In this document: positions 41,831 through 50,033 of the stretch, piece after piece | How the letters are laid out: every line of letters starts with the position of its first letter | How positions within the stretch are numbered: position 1 is the first letter of the stretch | NCBI RefSeq assembly: GCF_019511645.1 | Contig: NZ_JAEUAX010000002.1 | Location: 372,001 to 436,000, forward strand | DNA from: Microbacterium ureisolvens | GTDB taxonomy: Bacteria > Actinomycetota > Actinomycetes > Actinomycetales > Microbacteriaceae | Reading direction: 5' to 3' | Length of the DNA stretch: 64,000 bases | Position numbers and translations under genes: made by a program | Notes under the pieces: generated by a model | Databases searched by the model: none | What the model was told of the DNA's origin: nothing | Seen by the model: only the letters and a program-made list of their open reading frames with translations

Positions 41831-41845
41831 GTCCAATTAATGGAC
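41831..41845. promoter_or_regulatory. MarR operator 1, GTCCA-N5-TGGAC
   Basis: Perfect 5-5-5 palindrome 14 bp from the MarR start, suited to autorepression. Confidence 0.6.
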
Positions 41846-41856
41846 GAACGGAATGA

Positions 41857-41891
41857 TTGACTTTTTCAACAGTTGGGTCTTCAATGGACCC
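41857..41891 (+). promoter_or_regulatory. Promoter of the phd-like operon with MarR operator 2
   Basis: TTGACT (41857-41862) and TTCAAT (41880-41885) are 17 bp apart. The -10 lies inside GGGTC-N7-GACCC (41875-41891), which repeats the AATGGAC half-site of operator 1. A MarR protein bound here would block the promoter. Confidence 0.5.
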
Positions 41892-41910
41892 GACACGAAG
41901 GAGTTCACGC

Positions 41911-42840
41911 ATGTCTTCGCACGCACCGCTCGACGGCAAGGTCGCCATCGTCACCGGGTCGGGCCGCGGCCTCGGCCTCGCCTACGCCCAGGAACTCGCC
42001 CGGCAGGGGGCCGCCGTCGTGATCAACGACGTCGACGAGGCCACGGCGGCGGAGGCCGTCGCCACGATCACCGCGGAAGGCGGCCGCGCGGTCGCGGTCG
42101 TGGCACCGGTCGGGCCCACCGAGACGGCGCAGCAGCTGGTGCGCACCGCGGTCGACACCTTCGGGCGGCTCGACATCCTGGTGACCAACGCCGGGGTCCT
42201 GCGCGACACGGTGCTCTGGAAGATGAGCGACGACGACTTCGACACCGTCATCAACGTGCACCTGCGCGGGACCTTCACGTGCGTGCGCGAGGCCGCGAGC
42301 TGGATGCGCGAGAACGAGGTGCCCGGCCGCATCATCTGCATCGGCTCCCCCACCGGCCAGCGCGGCAACTTCGGCCAGACGAACTACGCCGCCGCCAAGG
42401 CCGGCATCGTCGGCATGGTGCGCACGTGGGCCCTCGAGCTCAAGCGCGCCGGCATCACGGCGAACGCCGTCATCCCCGTCGCCGCGACCGCCATGACCGC
42501 GACCGTGCCGTACTTCGCCGCCGCCGTCGAGGCAGATGCGGCGGGCGAGCCCATGCCGGCCTTCTTCCGCCACGACCTCGGGTTCGGCACCTCCGACGAC
42601 GTCGCGGGGCTCATCGCCTATCTCGCATCGGATGCTGCGGCCGGCGTCACCGGTCAGGCCATCGGTGTCGGTGGCGACAGGCTGCAGCTGTGGTCGCACC
42701 CCGAGGCCGTCGCGACCGCCTACCGCGAGGGCGGCTGGTCCCACGACGACCTCGCATCCGGGTTCGCAGAGGCGGTCGGCGAGCTGCAGACCGTCGGCGA
42801 GAAGTTCCCGCCGCTGCCCGAAGAACTTCAGCGCCCGTGA
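41911..42840 (+). CDS. phdB: SDR oxidoreductase, PhdB-like 3-hydroxyacyl-CoA dehydrogenase
   Basis: A 309-residue short-chain dehydrogenase. NAD(P) motif TGSGRGLGLAY (residues 15-25), NAG at 93-95, catalytic Ser146, Tyr159 and Lys163 (YAAAK). It is about 60 residues longer than classical SDRs, with a C-terminal extension as in multifunctional beta-oxidation-type SDRs. ATG 41911 follows GAAGGAG. As first gene of the operon it would oxidise the 3-hydroxy-3-aryl-propanoyl-CoA. The symbol rests on gene order and content. Confidence 0.75.
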   Translation: MSSHAPLDGKVAIVTGSGRGLGLAYAQELARQGAAVVINDVDEATAAEAVATITAEGGRAVAVVAPVGPTETAQQLVRTAVDTFGRLDILVTNAGVLRDTVLWKMSDDDFDTVINVHLRGTFTCVREAASWMRENEVPGRIICIGSPTGQRGNFGQTNYAAAKAGIVGMVRTWALELKRAGITANAVIPVAATAMTATVPYFAAAVEADAAGEPMPAFFRHDLGFGTSDDVAGLIAYLASDAAAGVTGQAIGVGGDRLQLWSHPEAVATAYREGGWSHDDLASGFAEAVGELQTVGEKFPPLPEELQRP

Positions 42841-43724
42841 CCCGCTACGAACCGGCGATCGACCTCGACGCCATCACGGCGATCGACGTGCACGTGCACA
42901 TCGAGGTCGACGGTCACGGTCACGCCTCGCTCCCCGAGGATCTCGCCGCCGGCGCGGCCGAGTACTTCAGCACCGACGGCCCGAACCCCGACCTCGACTC
43001 GGTGGCGGAGTACTACCGCGAGCGCCGGATGGCGGCGGTCGTGTTCACGGTGGATGCCGAGACCCAGCTCGGCCACGCTCCGCTGTCGAGCGCCGAGATC
43101 GCCGAGGGCGCGGCGCGCAACAATGACGCGCTCATCCCGTTCGGCTCGGTCGACCCGCGCCGGCCCGACGCGCTCGATCGCGTTCGGCGCCTCATCGACG
43201 AGAACGGGGTGCGCGGCTTCAAGTTCCACCCGACGGTGCAGGGCTTCGACCCGTCCGACGAGGCGCACTTCCCCCTGTACGAGGTGCTGCAGGAGGCGGG
43301 GGTCGTGGCCCTCTTCCACACCGGCCAGACCGGCATCGGCGCGGGCCTTCCCGGTGGGCGCGGCCTGCTGCTGGGCCTTTCGAACCCGATGCTGCTCGAC
43401 CCGGTCGCGGCCCGGTTCCCCGAGCTGCAGATCATCATGGCCCACCCCTCGGTGCCCTGGCAGGACGAGGCCCTCTCCGTGGCGACCCACAAGCACAACA
43501 CGTGGATCGACCTCTCCGGCTGGAGCCCCAAGTACTTCCCCGAGTCGCTGGTGCGTGCCGCGAACTCGTACCTGAAGAAGCGGGTGCTCTTCGGCTCGGA
43601 CTTCCCCCTGCTCACCCCCGACCGGTGGATGAGGGATGCCGAGACCATGGGCTCCTTCAAGCCCGAGGTGCTGCCCGGCATCCTCAAGGACAACGCGGCG
43701 CGGCTCCTGGGGCTCGGAGGCTGA
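42837..43724 (+). CDS. phdC: Amidohydrolase-2 family protein, PhdC-like beta-ketoacyl-CoA hydrolase
   Basis: A 295-residue TIM-barrel metal hydrolase of the ACMSD/LigJ type. Metal ligands are recognisable: His19 and His21 (IDVHVHIE), His in FKFHPTVQG, His in IIMAHPSVPW and Asp in LFGSDFPLLTPDRW. In the phd pathway such an enzyme releases the aromatic acid from the 3-oxoacyl-CoA by hydrolysis instead of thiolysis. GTG 42837 overlaps the SDR stop. Ring-acid decarboxylation is the main alternative function for the family. Confidence 0.75.
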   Translation: MTRYEPAIDLDAITAIDVHVHIEVDGHGHASLPEDLAAGAAEYFSTDGPNPDLDSVAEYYRERRMAAVVFTVDAETQLGHAPLSSAEIAEGAARNNDALIPFGSVDPRRPDALDRVRRLIDENGVRGFKFHPTVQGFDPSDEAHFPLYEVLQEAGVVALFHTGQTGIGAGLPGGRGLLLGLSNPMLLDPVAARFPELQIIMAHPSVPWQDEALSVATHKHNTWIDLSGWSPKYFPESLVRAANSYLKKRVLFGSDFPLLTPDRWMRDAETMGSFKPEVLPGILKDNAARLLGLGG

Positions 43725-43725
43725 C

Positions 43726-44916
43726 ATGCCCGCACTCGAGGCCGATGCCACGTTCGGGTTCGACCCGTACGCGATCGCGGCCGCGCACCTCAGCCCGGCC
43801 GCGCGGGCAGCGCTCGGGCGTCTGCAGCACACGCTGGAGCGCAGCATCCATCCCCTCCTCGCCCAGGCGTGGGAGACGGCGACCATGCCGCCCGAGGTGC
43901 TCGATGCGCTCATCCCGCTCGACCTCATGCAGCCGGAGGGAATGGATGCTGCGGAGGCGGCGTCGAGCGTGTACTCCGGGTTCCGCAACTACGTGCTGGC
44001 GCGCACCGACGTGTCGGTGGCGACGCTCTACAACGCGCAGTCCGGGCTGTTCCGCACCGCGATCGCGCTGGGCGGATCGCCCGCGCAGGCGGCGGAGCTC
44101 GACCCTCGTGTGCGCAGCTTCGATCTGAAGGGCGTCTTCGCGCTCACCGAGCCGGAGCACGGGTCCGACATCGCCGGCGGCCTCGCCACCACCGCACGCC
44201 GGGAGGGCGACGAGTGGGTGATCGACGGCCGCAAGAAGTGGATCGGCGGGGCCGCGGCATCCGATGTGCTCGTCGTGTTCGCCCGCGACGTCGACGACCA
44301 CGCGGTCAAGGCGTTTCTCGTGCCCACCCACGCGCCCGGCGTGCGGCTCGAGGCGATCGGCGGCAAGGTCGCGCTGCGCCCCATGCAGAACGCGGTGATC
44401 GCGCTCGACGGCGCGCGGGTGACCGAGGCGGAGCGCCTCCAGAACGTGAACGGCTGGCGCGACGTATCGCGCATCCTCCGGGCGATGCGCTCGGACGTCG
44501 CCTGGATCGCTGCGGGCCTTCAAGCGGGTGCGCTCGACGCGGCGGTGCGGTACGTGCGCGAGCGGCACCAGTTCGAGCGGCCTATCGGCGGGTTCCAGCT
44601 CGTGCAGGAGAAGCTCGCCCGCATGCTCGGCAACACCGTGGCCTCGCTCGCTCTCGTCGTGCAGCTGTCCGCGCGGCAGGATCAGGGCGAGTACGCCGAC
44701 GAGAACTCCGCGCTCGCCAAGCTGCAGACGGCGCGACTGGCGCGCGAGACCGTGGCGCTCGGCCGCGAGGTGCTCGGGGGCAACGGCATCCTGCTCGAGC
44801 ACGACGTCGCCCGCTTCTTCGCCGACGCCGAAGCCGTGTACTCGTACGAGGGCACGCACGAGATCAACGCCCTCATCGTCGGCCGCGCCCTGACGGGCGC
44901 CTCGGCCTTCACCTGA
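43726..44916 (+). CDS. phdD: Acyl-CoA dehydrogenase, PhdD-like
   Basis: A 396-residue flavoprotein of the glutaryl-CoA-dehydrogenase-like branch. ALTEPEHGSDIAGG marks the FAD/acyl-CoA site, LGGNGIL the FAD-binding loop, and Glu375 in SYEGTHEINALIVGRA is the catalytic base. It would desaturate dihydro-phenylpropanoyl-CoA to the cinnamoyl form. It begins one base after the amidohydrolase stop. Confidence 0.82.
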   Translation: MPALEADATFGFDPYAIAAAHLSPAARAALGRLQHTLERSIHPLLAQAWETATMPPEVLDALIPLDLMQPEGMDAAEAASSVYSGFRNYVLARTDVSVATLYNAQSGLFRTAIALGGSPAQAAELDPRVRSFDLKGVFALTEPEHGSDIAGGLATTARREGDEWVIDGRKKWIGGAAASDVLVVFARDVDDHAVKAFLVPTHAPGVRLEAIGGKVALRPMQNAVIALDGARVTEAERLQNVNGWRDVSRILRAMRSDVAWIAAGLQAGALDAAVRYVRERHQFERPIGGFQLVQEKLARMLGNTVASLALVVQLSARQDQGEYADENSALAKLQTARLARETVALGREVLGGNGILLEHDVARFFADAEAVYSYEGTHEINALIVGRALTGASAFT

Positions 44917-44943
44917 ACCATCCGATCGATCGAAGGAGACCCC

Positions 44944-45396
44944 ATGACCACCACCGTCGACTACGCCGACGTCGCAGGCCTCGCCGGCACCGACCTCGGC
45001 TGGACCGAGTGGCTCGAGGTCACGCAGGAGCGCGTGAACCTCTTCGCCGACGCCACCGACGACCACCAGTGGATCCACGTCGACCCCGAGCGGGCCGCAG
45101 AGGGACCGTTCGGCGGGGCGATCGCGCACGGCTTCCTGTCGCTGTCGCTGACCGTGAAGTTCTGGTCGGAGCTGTTCGACGTCACCGGTGTGACCACGCG
45201 GGTGAACTACGGCCTCGACAAGGTGCGGTTCGTGTCGCCGGTCAAGGTCGGCGCGCGCGTGCGCGGCGGCGCGGTGATCGCCGAGGTCACCGAGATCCCC
45301 GGCGGTTACCAGTTCGCCGTCGACCAGACCATCGAGATCGAGGGCGCCGGCAAGCCCGCCGTCGTCGCCCGCGGTCTGTACCGCTTCTACGCCTGA
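44944..45396 (+). CDS. phdE: MaoC-like enoyl-CoA hydratase, PhdE-like
   Basis: A 150-residue single-HotDog R-specific hydratase. The catalytic Asp40 and His45 are in DDHQWIHVDPERA, followed by the GGAIAHGFLSLSL helix. It would hydrate cinnamoyl-, coumaroyl- or feruloyl-CoA. A GAAGGAG site precedes ATG 44944. Some aromatic pathways use a crotonase instead; a MaoC protein in this position matches the phd cluster. Confidence 0.82.
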   Translation: MTTTVDYADVAGLAGTDLGWTEWLEVTQERVNLFADATDDHQWIHVDPERAAEGPFGGAIAHGFLSLSLTVKFWSELFDVTGVTTRVNYGLDKVRFVSPVKVGARVRGGAVIAEVTEIPGGYQFAVDQTIEIEGAGKPAVVARGLYRFYA

Positions 45397-45447
45397 CCCC
45401 ATCGGGTCCGAACGCACCACCTCCTCGAGGGAGAGGACTCCGCAACG

Positions 45448-46971
45448 ATGCACAGGGGAATCGGGTTCTGGCTCGCCAAACGGCGCCTGAAGAACCCCGG
45501 CAAGACGGCCGTCGTCTTCGGCGACGGCGAGCTGACGTACCGTGAACTGGCGGACGCGGCCGACCGCGTCGCCGCGGTGCTGTGGCACCGCGGCATCCGC
45601 CGCGGCGACGCCGTCGCCTACATCGGCGAGAACAGCCCGCAGTTCCTGCAGGTGATGTTCGGCGCCGCGCAGCTCGGCGCCGTGTTCGTGCCCGTCAACA
45701 CCCGGCTGGCGGCGCCCGAGGTGACGCACCTGCTCGTCGACTCGGGCGCGCGCGCCGTGGTGCTCGATGCCGAGTTCCTCGAGCGTGCGATGCCGGGAGT
45801 CGAGGCGGGCCGGATCGCCCACGTCATCGTGACCGGTGAGGGCCTGCCTGAGCATCCCGGCCTGGCGCGGCTCGTCGCCGAGGCACCCGGCGGGCACACG
45901 GTGGCCGATGTCACGCTCGACGACCCGGCCGCCATCATCTACACGTCGGGAACGACCGGCAAGCCCAAGGGCGCAGTGCTCAGCCACGGCAACCTCACGT
46001 GGGTCGCCCTCAACTGCATCGTCGACTACGACGTGGTCTCCACCGACGTGTCGCTGATGATCTCGCCGCTGTTCCACGTGGCGTCGCTCGGGATGGGCGC
46101 GCTGCCGGTCATCCTCAAGGGCGCCACGCTCGTGCTCGAGAAGGGCTTCGAACCGGGACGGGCCCTCGCGCTCATCCAGGAGCACGGGATCACGATGCTG
46201 AGCGGCGTGCCCACGACGTACCAGATGATGGCCGATCATCCCGCGTGGGCCACGACCGATCTCTCGACGCTGCAGAAGCTCACGTGCGGCGGCTCGGCCG
46301 TGCCGACGCGGATCCTCAACGCCTACGAGGAGCGCGGGCTGTCGTTCTCGCAGGGCTACGGCATGACCGAGACGTCCCCCGGCGCGACCTCGCTCTCACC
46401 CGCGATGACCCGCGAGAAGCAGGGCAGCGTCGGACTGCCGCACTTCTTCACCGAGGTGCGGATCACCGACCAACGCGGCGACGTGGTGCCGCGCGGCACG
46501 GTCGGCGAGATCGAGGTCGCCGGGCCGAACGTGTTCCTCGGCTACCACGGGCAGCCCGAGGCGACGGCGGCGGCGTTCACCGACGACGGCTGGTTCCGCT
46601 CCGGCGACCTCGGCTATCTCGACGCCGACGGCTACCTCTACATCGCCGACCGCCTGAAGGACATGATCATCTCGGGCGGCGAGAACATCTACCCGGCCGA
46701 GGTCGAGAACCTCATCGCCGACATCGAGGGCATATCGGGGGTCGCGGTGGTCGGCGTACCCGACGAGCGCTGGGGCGAGGTCCCCTGGGCCGTCGTCACG
46801 CTCCGCGAGGGCGCCGAGGTCGACACCGAGATCGTCCGCGCACACCTCGACGGACTGCTCGCGCGCTACAAACTGCCCAAGAACGTCGTCGTCGTCGAAG
46901 ACCTTCCGCGCACAGCATCCGGGAAGGTCCGCAAGGCCGATCTCCGCGAGCGGTACGGCCGGGGATCGTGA
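45448..46971 (+). CDS. phdA: Acyl-CoA synthetase (AMP-forming), PhdA-like
   Basis: A 507-residue ANL-superfamily ligase. YTSGTTGKPKGA is the ATP-binding P-loop, QGYGMTETSP the A5 motif, and SGDLGYLDADGYLYIADRLKDMIISGGENIYPAEVE the A7-A8 hinge; the catalytic Lys is in TASGKVRKADL at the C-terminus. It would activate phenylpropanoids (coumarate, ferulate, caffeate or dihydro forms) to CoA thioesters. A 51-bp gap and GGGAGAG site precede the ATG. Confidence 0.85.
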   Translation: MHRGIGFWLAKRRLKNPGKTAVVFGDGELTYRELADAADRVAAVLWHRGIRRGDAVAYIGENSPQFLQVMFGAAQLGAVFVPVNTRLAAPEVTHLLVDSGARAVVLDAEFLERAMPGVEAGRIAHVIVTGEGLPEHPGLARLVAEAPGGHTVADVTLDDPAAIIYTSGTTGKPKGAVLSHGNLTWVALNCIVDYDVVSTDVSLMISPLFHVASLGMGALPVILKGATLVLEKGFEPGRALALIQEHGITMLSGVPTTYQMMADHPAWATTDLSTLQKLTCGGSAVPTRILNAYEERGLSFSQGYGMTETSPGATSLSPAMTREKQGSVGLPHFFTEVRITDQRGDVVPRGTVGEIEVAGPNVFLGYHGQPEATAAAFTDDGWFRSGDLGYLDADGYLYIADRLKDMIISGGENIYPAEVENLIADIEGISGVAVVGVPDERWGEVPWAVVTLREGAEVDTEIVRAHLDGLLARYKLPKNVVVVEDLPRTASGKVRKADLRERYGRGS

Positions 46972-47435
46972 CGCCTGCCCCGCAGCCGCCGATCCCTTCG
47001 CTCGAGCGCGCGTTCGAGGTCGTCGCCGACCTCGGCCCGCTCGAGGACCACGGCATGACCCGGGCCGGCCACAGGCGCATCATCCCGGTGATCGGCGGCA
47101 CCGTCACGGGCGCCTTCGCCGGCACGATCCTTCCCGGGGGCGCGGACTGGCAGACCGTCCGCGCCGACGGCTCGATCGAGATCGACGGCCGCTACAGTGC
47201 GCGCGGCGACGACGGCTCGCTGCTCTACATCCGCGCCCAGGGCGTGCGCAGCGGCGACCCCGCCGTGCTCGAGGCGCTGCTGCGCGGCGAGGACGTGGAG
47301 CCCTCGCGCTACTACTTCCGCGCGGCGCTCACCCTCGAGTGCGCCGCGCGCCCCGAGTTCGAGCGCTCGCTCTACCTGGCCTCGTACATCCGCGAGGCGA
47401 ACCGCGTGCGGTACGTCGCGTACCGCGTCACCTGA
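46968..47435 (+). CDS. DUF3237-family protein
   Basis: A 155-residue protein matching the DUF3237 pattern: FEVVADLGPLEDHGMTRAGHRRIIPVIGGTVTG at the start, then LPGGADWQTVRADGSIEIDGRYSARGDDG and YYFRAALTLECAARPEFERS. The family forms a small beta-barrel and is frequent beside CoA-dependent aromatic pathways, but its activity is not established. GTG 46968 overlaps the ligase stop, so it belongs to the same operon. Confidence 0.8.
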   Translation: MTPAPQPPIPSLERAFEVVADLGPLEDHGMTRAGHRRIIPVIGGTVTGAFAGTILPGGADWQTVRADGSIEIDGRYSARGDDGSLLYIRAQGVRSGDPAVLEALLRGEDVEPSRYYFRAALTLECAARPEFERSLYLASYIREANRVRYVAYRVT

Positions 47436-47462
47436 CGTCGCGGTGCGGTGCAGAACCGCGGA

Positions 47463-47524
47463 GATGTGCACGATCGCGGATCTGCGTCGCGGCGCCCGTC
47501 CGTCATCGTGCATATCGACGCAGA
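47463..47524. other. Interleaved inverted repeats in a convergent intergenic gap
   Basis: GATGTGCACGAT (47463-47474) pairs with ATCGTGCATATC (47505-47516, one wobble). TCTGCGTCG (47481-47489) pairs perfectly with CGACGCAGA (47516-47524). The order A-B-A'-B' allows either alternative stems or a pseudoknot. It may be a two-sided terminator for the DUF3237 and PaaX genes. Confidence 0.4.
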
Positions 47525-47570
47525 GAAGTCACGACGTGCTCGCTCCCGCCGCACATGGAGACCGGGGAGC

Positions 47571-48398
47571 TCAGTCGACGAGGCCTGCGAAGTCGCGCAC
47601 CGCGGGGAAGGCGAACTCCCGATGCCGCCGCGTGAAGAGCTCGAAGGAGCGGTCCGCCGGCCAGTCCTCGCCCATGTACTGGCGCGGCAGGCGCGGGTCG
47701 GCGCGCAGCAGGGCGAGCCAGTCCGCGACGAGCAGCGTGCGTGCGGTGACCGCCGGGAGCTCGGACGCCGCGTCCTCCCGCTCCCAGTGCTCGATGAACT
47801 CGGCATGGGCTGCTCGGATGCCTTCGATGTCCCAGGCGACGCGCACGGTCTCGGCCATGGGGAAGCCGTCGAGCTCCGACGCCGAGAAGGCGTTGACGGA
47901 ACCCGGCGGCAGATCCGGGATGATCGCCCCGAGGGCCGCAGCGAGATCCACGGCCCCGGGCGCGACCCACAGGCCGTCGCGCAGCACGGCGAAGCCAGAC
48001 CACGTGAGCGCGGCCCGCAGGCGGTGGCGCAGGTCGCGCAGGTGCTCGGGCACGCTGAAGGTCACGAGGGTCCACCCCTCGCCCTGCGGCTCGAAGGGGG
48101 CGGGGCCGTTGACGCGATGGGATGCCTCGCGCAGCACCTCGCTGCCGTGCCCGGTGAGCTCGAACCCGATCTCGCGTCCGAGCCGCCGACGCTCGAGCAT
48201 GCCGCTGTGGACCATCCGGTCGAGGTTCGTGCGTACCGCAGACGCGGCCACCCCGGCGCTCTCGAGCGCGCCGATCAGCACGCTGGCGCGCAGCGGCTCG
48301 AAGTACCGGTCGCAGACGAACTCACCGAAGAACGCCAGCAGGAGCTGGCGAGGCTTGCGCGTGAGGATCGACGCGTCGGCGGTGGAGACGACGCTCAC
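47571..48398 (-). CDS. PaaX-family transcriptional regulator
   Basis: A 275-residue regulator with an N-terminal winged helix (ESAGVAASAVRTNLDRMVHSGMLERRRLG) and the PaaX middle and C-terminal blocks (WTLVTFSVPEHLRDLRHRLRAALTWSGFAVLRDGLWVAPG). PaaX represses phenylacetate genes in response to phenylacetyl-CoA; relatives sense other aryl-CoAs. It overlaps the ATPase stop by four bases and is the last gene of the importer operon, so it may autoregulate the transporter. Confidence 0.85.
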   Translation of the reverse strand: MSVVSTADASILTRKPRQLLLAFFGEFVCDRYFEPLRASVLIGALESAGVAASAVRTNLDRMVHSGMLERRRLGREIGFELTGHGSEVLREASHRVNGPAPFEPQGEGWTLVTFSVPEHLRDLRHRLRAALTWSGFAVLRDGLWVAPGAVDLAAALGAIIPDLPPGSVNAFSASELDGFPMAETVRVAWDIEGIRAAHAEFIEHWEREDAASELPAVTARTLLVADWLALLRADPRLPRQYMGEDWPADRSFELFTRRHREFAFPAVRDFAGLVD

Positions 48399-49216
48399 GC
48401 CGCCTCCGGACGGACGGCCTCACCGCGCTTGGCGCGCTGGATCTGCTCGTACACGTGCGTGCGCAGCTCGGTGAACCGCGGCAGCGCCCGCGTCGTGATC
48501 TGGTCCCGCTCCGGGGCGAGGTCGATCGCGAGGTCCTCCTGCACCCAGGTCGGCGACTTCGACAGCACGATGACGCGCTCGCCGAGGTAGACGGACTCGT
48601 CGATGTCGTGCGTGACGAAGAGGATCGACATCCCGCGCTCGCGATGGAGCTTGCGCACCAGATCCTCGAGGTCGGCACGGGTCTGCGCGTCGACGGCGGC
48701 GAAGGGCTCGTCCATGATGAGCACCTCCGGCTCGTACGCGACGGCGCGGGCGATGGCCACGCGCTGCTGCATGCCGCCCGACAGCTGCCAGGGGTAGCTG
48801 CCCGTCGCGTGCTCCAGGCCGACGGCGCTCAGCGCGTCGTCGACGAGCCGATCGCGCTCGGCGCGCGTGAGCTTCTTGTGCTTGAGCGGCAGCTCGACGT
48901 TCCCGCGGACGGTGAGCCAAGGGTAGAGGCTGCGCCCGTACTCCTGGAACACGAGGGCCATCTTCGGCGGCGGGGCGGTCACCCGCCGCCCGCCGAGCTC
49001 GACGACGCCCGACGTCGGCTTGAGCAGGCCGGCGATGCACTTCAGCAGCGTCGTCTTGCCGCATCCGGAAGGGCCGACGATGCACACCAGCTCGCCGGCA
49101 TCCATCCGGAACCCGATGTCGCCGATCGCCTCGACGCTGCCGGTCGACGACTCGTACACCTTGCGCAGGTGCTCGACGTTCAAGAGCGTCTGCGTTGTCT
49201 GAAGCGGCTCAGGCAC
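48395..49216 (-). CDS. ABC transporter ATP-binding protein (nitrate/sulfonate/taurine type)
   Basis: A 273-residue ATPase with Walker A GPSGCGKTT (about 50-58), Q-loop VFQEYGRSLYPW, signature LSGGMQQRVAIARA, Walker B VLIMDEPFAAVD and the switch His in FVTHDIDESVYL. It energises the two permeases at 49209 and 50030. The substrate class (nitrate, sulfonate, taurine, phthalate and related acids) is set by the family; neighbouring genes favour an aromatic acid. Confidence 0.92.
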   Translation of the reverse strand: MPEPLQTTQTLLNVEHLRKVYESSTGSVEAIGDIGFRMDAGELVCIVGPSGCGKTTLLKCIAGLLKPTSGVVELGGRRVTAPPPKMALVFQEYGRSLYPWLTVRGNVELPLKHKKLTRAERDRLVDDALSAVGLEHATGSYPWQLSGGMQQRVAIARAVAYEPEVLIMDEPFAAVDAQTRADLEDLVRKLHRERGMSILFVTHDIDESVYLGERVIVLSKSPTWVQEDLAIDLAPERDQITTRALPRFTELRTHVYEQIQRAKRGEAVRPEAA

Positions 49217-50033
49217 GCTCCACCTCCTTGATTCCGTGATACCAGCGCAGCACGCGTCGCTCGACGAGACCGAAGATCGCCGCGAGCAGGATACCGATGA
49301 GTCCCAGCAGCAGGATGCCGCTCCACATCTCGGCGATGAGGTAGTTCCGCTGGAAGTAGACGATCTGATAGCCGAGGCCCGACGACGAGTACGCCAGCTC
49401 CGAGATCACCATCAGGATGAGGGCGATCGACAGCGATTGCCGCACGCCCGCCATGATGCGGGGGCTCGCCGCGGGCAGCACGAGGTAGCGCAGCCGCTCG
49501 CCGGGCGTCACCGCGAACGATCGCGCGGTCTCTGTCATGACGGAGTCGGTGGAGCGGACGCCCTCGATCGTGTTGAGGAGGATCGGCCACACCGAGCCGA
49601 CCACGATGACCACGATCTTCATGGCGTCGGTCGGCCCCATCAGCACCACGACGATCGGCAGCAGCACCGGCGGCGGCACGGCGCGGAAGAACTCCAGCAT
49701 CGGCTCGAGCAGCTCGCGCAGCCAGCGGTTGAGGCCGATCAGCGTGCCGGCGACGATGCCGACCGTGATCGAGATGACGATGCCGATCGCCAGCCTGCCG
49801 AGGCTCGGCAGCACGTCGGTGACGAAGGCGGGACCGATCCAGGTGTCGACGAAGGCGTCGAGGATCTCGAGCGGCGGCGGGAAGAACAGCGCCGGGCTGA
49901 TGGTGGCCCACACGCCCCAGATCACCAGCAGGAGCAGAGGCAGGCCGATCGCGTAGAGCGTGCTCTCGCCGATCTTCGCCCACACCCGTGAGCGCCGGCG
50001 CGGCGTCACGACGGTGCTCGTGTAGAGGGTCAC
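49209..50033 (-). CDS. ABC transporter permease (SsuC/TauC type)
   Basis: A 274-residue membrane protein with six predicted spans and the EAA-like loop ETARSFAVTPGERLRYLVLPAASPRIMAGV. GTG 50033 overlaps the upstream permease stop (GTGA) and has AGGAGG. It overlaps the ATPase start by eight bases. Two different permease genes suggest a heterodimeric channel rather than the homodimer usual for SsuC. Confidence 0.9.
   Translation of the reverse strand: MTLYTSTVVTPRRRSRVWAKIGESTLYAIGLPLLLLVIWGVWATISPALFFPPPLEILDAFVDTWIGPAFVTDVLPSLGRLAIGIVISITVGIVAGTLIGLNRWLRELLEPMLEFFRAVPPPVLLPIVVVLMGPTDAMKIVVIVVGSVWPILLNTIEGVRSTDSVMTETARSFAVTPGERLRYLVLPAASPRIMAGVRQSLSIALILMVISELAYSSSGLGYQIVYFQRNYLIAEMWSGILLLGLIGILLAAIFGLVERRVLRWYHGIKEVERA

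Noticed and set aside
43684..46239. 851-codon minus-strand frame antisense to the phd-like operon
   Set aside because: Shadow of the acyl-CoA dehydrogenase, MaoC and CoA-ligase genes, whose motifs and active sites are intact.
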